Notes: generated by a model from the sequence alone, not told the origin. Counted from the stretch's first letter, positions 26,375 to 35,426 are shown. The stretch is DNA of 64,000 nt from Aureliella sp963715275 (GCA_963715275.1 CAVQSF010000035.1:930001-994000); one strand, 5' to 3'. Program-made: numbers and translations.

Positions 26375-27835
26375 CTAACCGTTCACATCTGCGGGGCCAG
26401 TTGCTTGTTCCTGACTACTCGCACCCGTCAGGTTCCCGCTCGCGGCGGGCACTGCATCCGTGGGGAGTTTCGACTGGACCCAGGCTTTGTAACCACCTAT
26501 CAGCTCCCACACGCGGTCGATGCCATGCAGCAGCATCAGGCTCGTGGCAATCGTCGAGCGATAACCGCCCTGGCAATGCACGATGATGTTCCGGTCGCGT
26601 GGTATTTCGGCCATCCGTTCCTGGAGCCTGTTCAGGGGGATGTTGAGGCTGTCGGGAATGTGTCCCTGCCGCCATTCGCTCTCCGAGCGCACGTCCAAGA
26701 TAATGAATGGCTCCGAAATTTCGGCGGTGGCGACCGCTGTCACGCGTTGGGTCGTCCCAATGAGATCAGCGTGATCACCGAGCGCTTTGAGTCCGTCTCG
26801 GAGAAATCCGGCCACGTGATCAAAGCCGATGCGTCCCAGCCGCATAATGGATTCAGATACGCGATCTTCCTCGGCGACGATCACGATCGGCGATTCCCGG
26901 TTGAGAATCGTGCCTGCCCAAGTCGCGTACTTCCCTTCGATGGGAATGTTGATCGAGCCCTTCAAGTGGGCTCCGGCGAAGTCGCTAGCATCACGCGTGT
27001 CAACGATTTGGGCTCCGTTGTGCTTGAGTTCCAGCACGCGCCGTAGATCTAGCGCTTGCATCGTATCCGCCATGGTGATATCCAGGCTGGCGCGCTCCCT
27101 ACGGTTCATAATTGCGTCGTGTGCGAAGTAGTCGGGGGCTTGCGGCTGATCCGCGGCGACCAGGCGAATGAATTCCTCCTTCGACATCGGCTGCAGGGCG
27201 TAGTTGTAGCGTTTTTGTTCTCCAATGGTCGAAACGGCTTCCGTGCTCAGGGATTTGCCGCACATCGAACCGGCTCCATGCGCCGGATAGACAAGCGTGG
27301 CGTCGGGCAGCTTCATCAATTTGTTGTGTATGGAGTTGTAAAGCATTTCCGCCAGCTGGTGGGCTGTCACGCCGATCGAGGCCAGCAAATCGGGTCGGCC
27401 AACATCGCCGATAAACAGCGTGTCACCGGTAAATGCTGCATAGGGCTGTGCAGTGCTCTCGCTTTTGTCAAACGCAAGAATTGTTAGCCCCTCCGGAGTG
27501 TGCCCAGGTGTTTCCAGTGCCTCGAGCCTGACGTCCCCAAATTCGATCGCATCTCCGTCGTCCAGCGCATGGAAGTCGAATTCGGCGTCGGCCCTGGCCC
27601 CCAAGTAAATCCGGGCCCCCACGCGATCGCGCAGCTCGATGTGACCCGAGATGAAATCGGCGTGAAAATGGGTCAGGATGACATGCTTGATGTGGAAACC
27701 ATGTTGTTCAGCGTCAGCCAAGTAAAGGTCGACGTCCCGCTGCGGATCGATGATGGCCGCTTCGTGGGTCGATTCGTCAGCGACCATATACGAGGCGTGC
27801 GACAAACACTCGAGATAGTAACGCTGGATGAACAT
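26375..27835 (-). CDS. Metallo-beta-lactamase fold hydrolase with two rhodanese domains
   Basis: The first 250 residues are a beta-lactamase-fold domain of the persulfide dioxygenase/glyoxalase II type, with the metal motif THFHADFISGH (His56, His58, Asp60), ETPGHTPEG, TGDTLFIGDVGRPDL and VYPAHGAGS. Two rhodanese domains follow. The C-terminal one keeps the catalytic cysteine (VHCQGGYRST); the middle one reads VIVAEEDRVS at that place and has no cysteine. Such proteins oxidise persulfide or glutathione persulfide and move sulfane sulfur. The start at 27835 (MFIQRYYLECLSHASYMV) is the family start. Together with the thioredoxin-like/CcdA-like genes downstream it suggests a thiol/sulfur detoxification group. 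Confidence 0.9.
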   Translation of the reverse strand: MFIQRYYLECLSHASYMVADESTHEAAIIDPQRDVDLYLADAEQHGFHIKHVILTHFHADFISGHIELRDRVGARIYLGARADAEFDFHALDDGDAIEFGDVRLEALETPGHTPEGLTILAFDKSESTAQPYAAFTGDTLFIGDVGRPDLLASIGVTAHQLAEMLYNSIHNKLMKLPDATLVYPAHGAGSMCGKSLSTEAVSTIGEQKRYNYALQPMSKEEFIRLVAADQPQAPDYFAHDAIMNRRERASLDITMADTMQALDLRRVLELKHNGAQIVDTRDASDFAGAHLKGSINIPIEGKYATWAGTILNRESPIVIVAEEDRVSESIMRLGRIGFDHVAGFLRDGLKALGDHADLIGTTQRVTAVATAEISEPFIILDVRSESEWRQGHIPDSLNIPLNRLQERMAEIPRDRNIIVHCQGGYRSTIATSLMLLHGIDRVWELIGGYKAWVQSKLPTDAVPAASGNLTGASSQEQATGPADVNG

Positions 27836-28287
27836 GTGTGGGCTCCTCTGTCGGGGAGTGAATTGGCGTCCGTTGGCCAGTCCCCAGCATCCATGCGAAT
27901 GACGTGCCTTAAGTCACTCAAATATCGCGATAGTTCGATGCCTTATCGGGACACAAACGTCGAGCACGAACGAGGTTGATCGATGCAACATGTCGGCATG
28001 TCGCGATATGTCAATGCAGGGGGTTTTGAGAATGGAGCGGCTTCGGCGAAACGCGTGGAGTGACCGGGATGTCAGGAGTTGGATCCGACGCTGGCGTTCA
28101 TCCAGTAGGTCAATCTGTTCCCCAGGTGGACCCGCTCACCTTCGCCGCTCGCTCCGTGTATGATCCTAGCGTCTTCCGAAAACTTGAAAAAACTGGCAGA
28201 CTTCACTGCCGCGCAGCGGCCGCTGACATGGTCGATGTGGAAACAATGACTCGTGCGATCAAGCATCGCGAATTGGAGCACTGGCTG
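27836..28287. other. Divergent intergenic region upstream of dapB
   Basis: 452 bases between the minus-strand rhodanese gene and dapB. The dapB frame extends upstream to 28060 but that part is not family-like. Promoters for both genes should lie here; no convincing -35/-10 pair or riboswitch (such as a lysine element) was recognised. Confidence 0.4.
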
Positions 28288-29085
28288 ATGACAATCCGAC
28301 TAGCAATTCACGGAGCGGCGGGCCGCATGGGTAAGCGGTTGGTAGCGCTGGCAAGTGCGGATAGTGACCTGAAACTTGTCGGGGCCATCGAAGCGGCATC
28401 CCACCCAGCGCTAGGACAGGATGCGGGCATTCTGGCGGGAATCGAGCCCCTGGGGCTTCCGTTACAGAGTAGCTGGCCCGAACAAATCGACTCAGCCATC
28501 GATTTCTCGATTCCGGCTGGCTGCGCGTCCGCAGTCCAGCACTGCAGCACCGCTGGAATTCCGCTCGTGGTTGCCACTACTGGCTTGACCGAGGAGCAAA
28601 CAGCTCAGGTTGAGGCGGCCGCCGAAAAGATTCCCGTTTGCTGGGCCCCGAATATGTCGCTAGCAGTCAATTTGGCCATGCGATTGGCTCAGCAAGCCGC
28701 CTCGGCGCTCAAGCATCTGCCTCAAGGCGCCGACGTGGAAATCATCGAAAGACACCATCGCTACAAAGAGGATGCTCCCAGCGGAACTGCATTGAAATTC
28801 GGTGAGTTAATCGCGGCTGAGATGGGGCAGACGCGTCACGTGCATGGGCGGGAAGGCCTGTGCGGGGCACGTCCTCATGATGAGATCGGATACCACGCGG
28901 TTCGCACGGGCGACGATCCGGGGCAGCACACCATTATCTTCGGCATGTTGGGAGAGACGATTGAATTGCGTGTAGGTGCCTCGAACCGCGATTGCTACGC
29001 CCAGGGTGCTCTGGCTGCCGCCAAGTTCTTGGTCGGCAAACCCGCTGGGATCTACAACATGTTTGATGTCCTCGGACTGCCCTAA
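28288..29085 (+). CDS. dapB: 4-hydroxy-tetrahydrodipicolinate reductase
   Basis: Reduces hydroxytetrahydrodipicolinate with NAD(P)H in the diaminopimelate/lysine pathway. The nucleotide-binding loop is IHGAAGRMGK at the N-terminus and the catalytic segment is EIIERHHRYKEDAPSGTALK. The closing GIYNMFDVLGL is typical. The ATG at 28288 sits at the family start, with GGAG about ten bases upstream; it gives 265 residues. A small Cys-containing protein gene follows after 22 bases. The product supplies diaminopimelate for lysine and, where present, peptidoglycan. Confidence 0.95.
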   Translation: MTIRLAIHGAAGRMGKRLVALASADSDLKLVGAIEAASHPALGQDAGILAGIEPLGLPLQSSWPEQIDSAIDFSIPAGCASAVQHCSTAGIPLVVATTGLTEEQTAQVEAAAEKIPVCWAPNMSLAVNLAMRLAQQAASALKHLPQGADVEIIERHHRYKEDAPSGTALKFGELIAAEMGQTRHVHGREGLCGARPHDEIGYHAVRTGDDPGQHTIIFGMLGETIELRVGASNRDCYAQGALAAAKFLVGKPAGIYNMFDVLGLP

Positions 29086-29107
29086 CCGCTGATACCCGCT
29101 ACCCTCC

Positions 29108-29368
29108 ATGGCCAAGTGTGACGAAGGTTATCTTTGTGAAATCTGTGGTGCTGCCGTCGAGCGGCTGGACGAAAGTGCGCTGTACCTACAGTATGTCATT
29201 GGCTGGATTGACCCAGAGACGTTGCATTCCCGCCGCGAATGCCATTTGAAATGCCAGCCTACGTTGGCTCAGTTCATCGACGATGACCACTTTGAGCCGG
29301 TAAGCGTCGAGGGAGAATTTGATCGTCGCAGTTTGGATCCGGGTTTCGCAAGCTGCGCACAGATTTAG
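29108..29368 (+). CDS. Small cysteine-containing protein, unknown
   Basis: An 86-residue frame 22 bases after dapB. A CxxC pair (YLCEICGAAVERL) is followed by RRECHLKCQPTLAQF, so four cysteines could bind one metal ion. The acidic middle and the phrase LYLQYVIGWIDPETLHSRRECHL have normal protein composition. Probably co-transcribed with dapB. Not recognised as a known family; coding is likely because of the cysteine spacing and position. Confidence 0.62.
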   Translation: MAKCDEGYLCEICGAAVERLDESALYLQYVIGWIDPETLHSRRECHLKCQPTLAQFIDDDHFEPVSVEGEFDRRSLDPGFASCAQI

Positions 29369-29928
29369 TGTCGCGTGGCTACCGGCGTCTCCGCGAATTG
29401 CAGAAGCGGCGCAGTGGATTGGCCGTAAATGAATACCCACTGCCCGAGGCCATCAAAAAGTGGAGTTGAATCAGGCAGGCAAAAGTTCTTTTTTTGGCCG
29501 CAATACCGTTCAAGGAACCGCGTAGATCCGTCTCTCCGAGGCGGAGAATCGAGCATTCAGCTCGAAATTGCGAGTCTGGGACAGACTCGCCTACTTGAAA
29601 GCGTTCGGCTAACGGCTAGACAACTTCAACTTTCAACGATCATCGCCACGGCGGGATCCTTTCCACCGCTTGGGTGAAATGAGTACCGAAGATTAGCCCC
29701 CACGGCATGCCAATTGCTGTCGGCCATAACGAGTTCCGCGAGTGACCGCAAAATTGTTCCGTAGCGCTCGCGAATCGAGGCACCAATTGAATACAGCCCG
29801 CCAGGTCAAGAACTGAGCTGCAACAAGGCTAAAGCTTATAGAATCGTTTCAGTAAGATCGTTGGCATAGTGTGCGGAGCGGTGTCTGAGACGAGCACATT
29901 CGCACACTTCACCAGAGGGGGCTCCGCT
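29369..29928. other. Intergenic region with a perfect hairpin
   Basis: 560 bases without a convincing gene. It contains the nine-base-stem hairpin at 29570-29590. The frame 29429-29677 was rejected as coding. The last part holds the promoter region of the 29929 gene, with AGAGGGGG as its ribosome site. Confidence 0.45.
29570..29590. repeat. Perfect hairpin, possible REP-like element
   Basis: GCGAGTCTG and CAGACTCGC form a nine-base stem around GGA. Thirteen of its bases (GAGTCTGTCCCAG on the other strand) recur at 45478-45490 in another intergenic region, and both copies are followed within about 60 bases by CAATTTCGA. This suggests a dispersed intergenic repeat rather than a terminator, as no T-run follows. 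Confidence 0.5.
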
Positions 29929-30579
29929 ATGTCAAGAACAATGAAGCCGTTATGCTCCGCTGTGATGATGGCAGTTGCCTTCTCCGGCGCAACTCTATGC
30001 TCAGGGCAAGAACCCGATGCGCAAGCAGCCTCACCTGAAAAGGCCGTGCAGGCGACAACGGCTGAGGAAGAAGAGACGCCGGAAGTTTCAACGCGTCTTT
30101 CGGAACGGGCTTTGAATGTGCTGTACACCAAAACGAATCTAAGTCTGGCCGAGCTGGAACTGCAGAGAGCCTTGGAATTGAACTCGGGGAATTACAAGGT
30201 AGTACCACGCTTGACTATTGAGCGTCTGCGGTCCAATTTGGCGATTGCCAAAGAGCAATACGAGCAAGCCAAGCTGGATTCCGGCGAGGGTCCGGAGAAG
30301 GTGCGCATCAAGCACGCCCGCGAAAGGCTGCGTATCGCGGAGATCGATATGCAAGCTGCTGATGAGCTAAGCCAGAAAAATAGCATTAGCGAGTGGGAGT
30401 ACAAGAGAGTCGAGCTGAAACTCGATCTCGCCAAGCTCAATTTGGCCCTCATGCAGCACCCCACTGGGTATATGACGCTGATGGATGGCATGCAGCGTCA
30501 GATCGATCGCTTGGGTGTCGAGATCTTGGCAATTGACCAGCGACTTTCAAAGCTTGAGGGAAGTGAGTTGACCAGGTAA
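29929..30579 (+). CDS. Secreted coiled-coil protein, unknown
   Basis: The ATG at 29929 follows AGAGGGGG and gives 216 residues. Signal peptide (MKPLCSAVMMAVAFSGATLCSGQ). The mature part is highly charged and helical: ALNVLYTKTNLSLAELELQRAL, LRSNLAIAKEQYEQAKLD, KHARERLRIAEIDMQAADEL, YKRVELKLDLAKLNLALM, with heptad-like leucines over about 130 residues. It should form a long periplasmic coiled coil. No enzymatic motif. It stands alone between two long non-coding stretches. Confidence 0.75.
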   Translation: MSRTMKPLCSAVMMAVAFSGATLCSGQEPDAQAASPEKAVQATTAEEEETPEVSTRLSERALNVLYTKTNLSLAELELQRALELNSGNYKVVPRLTIERLRSNLAIAKEQYEQAKLDSGEGPEKVRIKHARERLRIAEIDMQAADELSQKNSISEWEYKRVELKLDLAKLNLALMQHPTGYMTLMDGMQRQIDRLGVEILAIDQRLSKLEGSELTR

Positions 30580-31195
30580 GGCGCACCAAGAAATCGCGTT
30601 CGGAGGGTGATTTTCGCCGATGGGGTAACACTAGCTCGAGGCGCCAGCCAGAGACACTACGTTTGCCTCGTAAGCGAACCAGGATTTGTTCGCGACCGGG
30701 TGTTCGGAGTCCTTTTCACCCCTTCGGCGAATATTTACGGCAAGACTGCCGTAACTCGCGGAACTCGTTACGTCCTACGGCAAGAACTTGTGAACTTTCA
30801 CGAATAGCACCCCCTGGCTAGCTTTGCAACTGGACTTGCGGGGGACCGTGCAAGCTGTGCAATCGCCGCGCTGTTTCGCTATCTGCAGACACAACGCTAC
30901 AATAAGATGAGTGACACGGATTGGGAAACAGTCCCTGACAGTAGTAAGCTCGGAGAGGTCGTGAAAGTGGCCTGATTTGCTTTTTGAAAGGCCCTCCCCG
31001 GCTGCTCCCGCGTCCGACCCTCCCAAAATGAGAGGTTGAATTTGCATTTCAAAACACGTTCTTAGAGCGGTAGTTGGCTGCCGCCTTAGTTTTCAAACGG
31101 CTGGACATCGTACGGGCGTCTTATCACCCTGTTCTAAACCATCATTGATCGCAGCCAGCGGCCGGGCTGGGGATTGTCGGTAATCGAAGTCGCTT
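30580..31195. other. Long intergenic region with one hairpin
   Basis: 616 bases between two plus-strand genes. No frame here has convincing protein character. It holds the hairpin at 30735-30754. A small RNA or a long leader for the vWA gene at 31196 is possible but not shown. Confidence 0.4.
30735..30754. other. Eight-base-stem hairpin
   Basis: TTACGGCA and TGCCGTAA flank an AGAC tetraloop. A further CTACGGCAAG occurs about 40 bases downstream. No T-run follows. It may be part of a structured RNA or a repeat; function unknown. Confidence 0.4.
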
Positions 31196-32149
31196 ATGTC
31201 GCTATCGAATCAAGAGCAAGTTGGCTTTGAAAGCCGCGCGGGAAACACCGTCGCCTTTCTGTGCAGCCTCGTTTTTCACGTGACACTGCTGCTAGTTCTG
31301 GCGTGCTGGATGTTCGTGGCCGGCAAACCGAGTGAAGGCCTGTTGCTGTCGGCGGATATCGGCCAATCGAGCGAAACGGCGCTGGATACCATCCAGACGT
31401 TCGAGCTGATTCCGCAGGTTGACGAGCTGCAATCAGTCGATCCCGCGTCGCCCCTCAACCTAGATGTCAAAATCGAGAGCCTGATCGAGCCACCCAAGAC
31501 TCCGAAGGCTCCAGGACTCAATTCCACATTTACGTCGCTCAGCATCGGAGATGTGGTCGACAACCTCAAGGAAAAAACGAAGGGCCGTGGTCGCGGTGCG
31601 AGTTTTTTTGGAGCTTATGCCGAGGGAAATCGATTCGTTTATGTGTTGGACAGTTCGCGCAGCATGAAGGGCGATCGTTGGACGTATGCGTGCAATCAGT
31701 TGATCGATAGCATCAACGGCCTGAATCCCGGGCAGGAGTTTTTTGTCATCTGTTTTGACATGGAAACGACTTTTCTGTTCAACAAACCTCCCGGCCAGGC
31801 CGAATTTCTCGAAGTGGACAACGATATCGTCGCTCGGGTCAGGCGCTGGTTGCGATCGCGAACCCTGGGCCCCGCCACGATGCCGGCAGAAGCCTTGCGG
31901 TACGCCCTGGACCTTAATCCGGACGCTGTTTTCCTGTTGTCAGATGGAGAATTACAGGACAATTCTCAGTTGATGCTACGTCTGATCAACAGCAACGTCG
32001 CCTCGGAGCGAAGGCAAATCCCCATTCACACGGTGCATCTGTTCAGCCTGCAGGGACGTATGACCTTGCAACAGATTGCCCTGGAGAACAGCGGAACGTT
32101 CACGCCCATTGAAAACCAAGGCGTGTTTGGTCAGTTTCGCCGGCGCTGA
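31196..32149 (+). CDS. Membrane-anchored von Willebrand factor A domain protein
   Basis: One membrane span (VAFLCSLVFHVTLLLVLACWMFVAG), a Pro/Glu-rich periplasmic linker, then FFGAYAEGNRFVYVLDSSRSMKG with the metal-ion (MIDAS) motif DSSRS near residue 152 and a threonine/aspartate pair later (PDAVFLLSDGEL). vWA domains bind partner proteins through a divalent ion. The same order (span, linker, FFGAxxxGNxFxYV, vWA) is found in the protein at 53502, so the two are paralogues. 317 residues. It converges with the HD gene across a perfect hairpin. Partner unknown. Confidence 0.87.
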   Translation: MSLSNQEQVGFESRAGNTVAFLCSLVFHVTLLLVLACWMFVAGKPSEGLLLSADIGQSSETALDTIQTFELIPQVDELQSVDPASPLNLDVKIESLIEPPKTPKAPGLNSTFTSLSIGDVVDNLKEKTKGRGRGASFFGAYAEGNRFVYVLDSSRSMKGDRWTYACNQLIDSINGLNPGQEFFVICFDMETTFLFNKPPGQAEFLEVDNDIVARVRRWLRSRTLGPATMPAEALRYALDLNPDAVFLLSDGELQDNSQLMLRLINSNVASERRQIPIHTVHLFSLQGRMTLQQIALENSGTFTPIENQGVFGQFRRR

Positions 32150-32204
32150 ATCTTTACTCGATGCCCTCGAGCCCGTCCGCTCATTCAGTCTGCGTGCCTA
32201 ACGT

Positions 32205-32228
32205 GGGCAGGGCACTGTTGCCCTGCCC
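32205..32228. terminator. Perfect hairpin between convergent genes (bidirectional terminator candidate)
   Basis: GGGCAGGGCA and TGCCCTGCCC form a ten-base stem around CTGT between the stop of the vWA gene and the end of the HD gene. T-rich sequence follows on the plus side only loosely. The arm is the same G-rich motif that recurs inside several genes of the window, so it may be a repeat element used as a terminator. Confidence 0.5.
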
Positions 32229-32255
32229 TCTCAATTCTCAGTTCTTCCAAACGGC

Positions 32256-32816
32256 CTACGGTGGAAAGGCAAGCTCGTGGGAAACGGCTTGCATGGCGGC
32301 GGCGCAGAACTCGATGTGTTCGTCGAGATTGACGCCCAGATCTTCGGCTCCGCGGAGAATGTCCTCGCGGTTGACTGCGGCCGCAAAGCTGGCTTGTTTC
32401 ATCTTCTTGCGTACGCTCTTGGCCTTGAGCCCCTTCAAGCCATCTGGGCGGACATGCCCACAGGCCATGATGAAACCGCACAATTCGTCGCACGCGTAGA
32501 GCGTCTTGTCGAGCCGCGACTTCCTGGGGTATTCATCTGCCAGATAGTCAGCGTGGGAGAGAATTGCGTAGATGACCTCTTCCGGGTAGCCTTTTTCACG
32601 CAGAATCCGACTACCTTGGAGCGGGTGATCGGGGGGGTTCGGCCATCGCTCATAGTCGAAATCATGCAGCAGACCGACTGTCCCCCAAACCAGTTCGTCT
32701 TCCCCGAACTTCTGGGAGTAGGCGGTCAGCGCCGCTTCGACTGCCAGCATGTGCCTTTTCAGCCCGGAATTCTGCACATATTCGTCCAAGATGGCCAAAT
32801 TCTGTTGTCGATTCAT
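32256..32816 (-). CDS. HD-domain phosphohydrolase
   Basis: The metal site of the HD superfamily is seen in LKRHMLAVEAAL (first His), VGLLHDFDYERW (His-Asp) and ILSHADYL. A helical body with the pattern YACDELCGFIMACG and an EDLGVNLDEHIEFC tail follows. Short HD proteins of this kind hydrolyse nucleotides or phosphate esters; substrate unknown. The ATG at 32816 gives 186 residues; a start at 32825 adds three. Convergent with the vWA gene. Confidence 0.88.
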   Translation of the reverse strand: MNRQQNLAILDEYVQNSGLKRHMLAVEAALTAYSQKFGEDELVWGTVGLLHDFDYERWPNPPDHPLQGSRILREKGYPEEVIYAILSHADYLADEYPRKSRLDKTLYACDELCGFIMACGHVRPDGLKGLKAKSVRKKMKQASFAAAVNREDILRGAEDLGVNLDEHIEFCAAAMQAVSHELAFPP

Positions 32817-33031
32817 AGGCAACACTTCTCTGCGGAAACTTGTTTGGCATTGAGTGAATCAGGTCGCGCGGATAATATTTTCAAGATACAGCTACGGCTC
32901 TGCTTTCGTTACCCCTACCTTTCTGGGTTGGCGATGAGCGAATCGAGCGGGTGAGATCCCCATGCTAGTGGGGCGAATATTAACTTCAATCAACTTAATA
33001 TAACGTTTTGAACGCAGGCAGCGGCGAGATT

Positions 33032-33274
33032 ATGAAGTCAGACATCCACCCAAATTACCAAGAGACCAAGGTTACCTGCGGCTGCGGCAACAGCTTCACA
33101 ACGCGCAGCACGCGGCCCGAGCTCAAGCTCGACATTTGCAGCGCTTGTCATCCGTTTTACACCGGAAAGCTCAAGTTTATCGACACGGCCGGGCGCATCG
33201 AAAAATTCCAGACCAAATTTGCGGCTGGCTCGTATGCCAGTCTGCAGAAGCCCAAGAAAGTTAAAAAGAAATAG
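33032..33274 (+). CDS. rpmE: 50S ribosomal protein L31, zinc-binding type
   Basis: Eighty residues beginning MKSDIHPNYQETKVTCGCGN; the cysteines in CGCG and DICSACHPFYTGK make the zinc site of the C+ type, and the end is a lysine-rich tail (KPKKVKKK). The ATG at 33032 is the family start; upstream bases to 33008 are leader. L31 bridges the two ribosomal subunits. A good terminator follows at 33369. prfA begins 165 bases downstream, a usual rpmE-prfA-prmC order. Confidence 0.97.
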   Translation: MKSDIHPNYQETKVTCGCGNSFTTRSTRPELKLDICSACHPFYTGKLKFIDTAGRIEKFQTKFAAGSYASLQKPKKVKKK

Positions 33275-33368
33275 CTGCGGCAGTTGTCAACGCCTTGGGG
33301 CGAATGCAACTGCGCTGGCGATATGGGCTGCGCGAACGGCCTTTCTTTCAAACTAATCCTCCACGAAT

Positions 33369-33400
33369 GGCCCGCCGTGTACGTCACGTCGGGCCGTTTT
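33369..33400 (+). terminator. Rho-independent terminator after rpmE
   Basis: Arms GGCCCG and CGGGCC, one mismatch, then CGTG and CACG around a TACGT loop, followed by GTTTT. It separates rpmE from prfA, which starts 40 bases further on, so prfA-prmC probably has its own promoter or depends on read-through. Confidence 0.7.
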
Positions 33401-33439
33401 GATTGGTGCGTCAGTTACGAACTACTAGATTGATGAAGT

Positions 33440-34516
33440 ATGAACGTTCGAGAAGATCTCGAAGCTAAATTGCGACGATTCGAGGAATTGGAACGCTTGA
33501 TGGGCGAGCAGGACGTCATGGCGGACTCGAATAAGATGGCTACCTACGCTCGAGAACACGGTTCGCTGGCACGGGTGGCCAACAAGTTCCGGAACTACAA
33601 GAAGATGAGCGATGAGATCCACGGTCTGGTGGAAATGTCGCACAGCAGTGATCCCGAAGAGCGCGAGATGGCGGATGAAGAGCTGGTCAAATTGCGCGCG
33701 GACCGTGAGGAGCGGTGGGACGAATTGTTGGAAATGACCATCGGTGGAGAAGATGCAAATCGCACACGTTGTGTGATGGAGATACGGGCGGGCACCGGTG
33801 GTGATGAGGCGGCCTTGTTTGCGAGAGATTTGTACGAGATGTACAAACGCAATGCGGAAGCCAAGCATTGGAAAATGGAAATCATGGATATGAGTGCCAC
33901 CGAACGAGGCGGCTTTAAGGAAATCATTCTGGGGCTGGAGGGCGAGGGAGTCTACCGCGAACTCCAGTTTGAAAGCGGTGGCCATCGTGTGCAGCGGGTG
34001 CCTGAGACGGAGACGCAAGGCAGGGTGCACACATCGGCAGCCACGGTAGCGGTGATGGCTGAGCCGGAAGACGTCGAAGTTGAGCTGAACCGAGACGACT
34101 ATCGCGTTGATAAGTTCGGAGCCAGCGGACCAGGAGGGCAGCACGTCAACAAAACGGAATCCGCTATTCGGCTAACGCACTTTGAAACCGGCATTGTGGT
34201 CCAATGCCAAGATGAAAAAAGCCAGCAGAAGAACCTTTCCAAGGCGCTCCGCGTGCTAAAAAGCCGAATTTACGATTACCGGCGTCAGCAAGAAACCCAG
34301 AAACGCGCGGATGCCCGCAAGAGCTTGATCGGCTCAGGCGATCGCAGCCAACGCATTCGCACGTACAATTTCCCTCAGAATCGGATCACGGACCATCGCA
34401 TCAACCTCACACTGTACAAGCTGGATCATGTGATGTCGGGAGACCTCACCCCTGTCACGGCAGCGTTACTGGAGTACGAGCGAGATCAATTACGCGGAGA
34501 CATGGAGAGCGACTAG
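33440..34516 (+). CDS. prfA: Peptide chain release factor 1
   Basis: Terminates translation at UAA and UAG. The GGQ loop that triggers peptide release is in FGASGPGGQHVNKTESAIRLTH, and the codon-recognition region lies near RVQRVPETETQGRVHTSAATVAVM, with the RF1-type PET-like tripeptide. The N-terminal coiled coil (LEAKLRRFEELERLMGEQDV) is normal. 358 residues, full length. One base separates it from prmC, whose product methylates the GGQ glutamine. Confidence 0.97.
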   Translation: MNVREDLEAKLRRFEELERLMGEQDVMADSNKMATYAREHGSLARVANKFRNYKKMSDEIHGLVEMSHSSDPEEREMADEELVKLRADREERWDELLEMTIGGEDANRTRCVMEIRAGTGGDEAALFARDLYEMYKRNAEAKHWKMEIMDMSATERGGFKEIILGLEGEGVYRELQFESGGHRVQRVPETETQGRVHTSAATVAVMAEPEDVEVELNRDDYRVDKFGASGPGGQHVNKTESAIRLTHFETGIVVQCQDEKSQQKNLSKALRVLKSRIYDYRRQQETQKRADARKSLIGSGDRSQRIRTYNFPQNRITDHRINLTLYKLDHVMSGDLTPVTAALLEYERDQLRGDMESD

Positions 34517-34517
34517 C

Positions 34518-35426
34518 ATGAGCGCCACCGAACCATGGACGGTATTGCGATTGTTGACATGGACCACCGAGTACCTGCGCGAAAACGGCTCCAATTCAGC
34601 TCGTCTGGACGCGGAAGTCCTGTTGGCACACGCGCGGGGTTGTGAGCGCATCGGGCTTTACACTGACTTTCAAGACGAGCCCAACGAAGAAACGAAAGTT
34701 GCATTCCGCGAGATGGTCCGCCGCCGAGCCGAAGGAGCTCCGGTCGCCTATTTGGTTGGATACAAAGAGTTTTATTCCGCGACCTTCGAGGTCAATTCGG
34801 ACGTGTTGATTCCTCGACCGGAGACGGAACATCTGATCGTCGAGGCGCTGGACCAAGCGAAAAAGCTGGTGGCTGGCCGGCAGGACTCCAGGCCATTGCG
34901 AATCGCTGATGTGGGTACGGGCAGCGGCAATATTGCGATTACCATGGCCCTGCACCTGCCTGAATGCCACGTGACCGCCACCGACATTTCTCCTGCCGCG
35001 CTAGCAGTCGCCAAGCGGAATTTCGAGCGGCACCGGATAGAGACAGACCGCTATGCATTGATCGAAGGCGATTTACTCTCCGGCTGCGATTCCGATCAAC
35101 CTTTCGATCTGATCCTTAGCAATCCGCCGTATGTCTCGCAGAGCGAGTATGAACAAATCGGAAAAACGGTTCGTGACCATGAACCACGGCAAGCCCTCGT
35201 CGCGGGACCCACTGGGGCAGAAGTGATTGAACGTCTGCTCGAACAAGCACCCGAGTTGCTGACGGCCGATGGTTATCTACTGTTCGAGTTTTCGCCCATG
35301 TTGGCCGAACGAGTAAGTGCACTCATTGGTCATGAATGGAGAGAACCGCACCCCATTAAGGACTTGGCCGGGCACACCCGCTTGGTTCGCGTGCAGCGAA
35401 TTGGCACTCCCGCTACCAGACGCTAG
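34518..35426 (+). CDS. prmC: Release factor glutamine methyltransferase PrmC
   Basis: Methylates the glutamine of the GGQ motif of release factors with S-adenosylmethionine. The SAM-binding loop is ADVGTGSGNIAITMA and the catalytic motif is ILSNPPYVSQSEY. The N-terminal helical domain (LLTWTTEYLRENGSNSARLDAEVLLAHA) matches PrmC. 302 residues. It follows prfA with one base between them and is translated from the same mRNA. The glycyl-tRNA synthetase gene follows after 30 bases and may belong to the operon. Confidence 0.95.
   Translation: MSATEPWTVLRLLTWTTEYLRENGSNSARLDAEVLLAHARGCERIGLYTDFQDEPNEETKVAFREMVRRRAEGAPVAYLVGYKEFYSATFEVNSDVLIPRPETEHLIVEALDQAKKLVAGRQDSRPLRIADVGTGSGNIAITMALHLPECHVTATDISPAALAVAKRNFERHRIETDRYALIEGDLLSGCDSDQPFDLILSNPPYVSQSEYEQIGKTVRDHEPRQALVAGPTGAEVIERLLEQAPELLTADGYLLFEFSPMLAERVSALIGHEWREPHPIKDLAGHTRLVRVQRIGTPATRR

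Noticed and set aside
29429..29677. An 82-residue plus-strand frame
   Set aside because: No start context, no conserved features, and it runs across the hairpin repeat at 29570.
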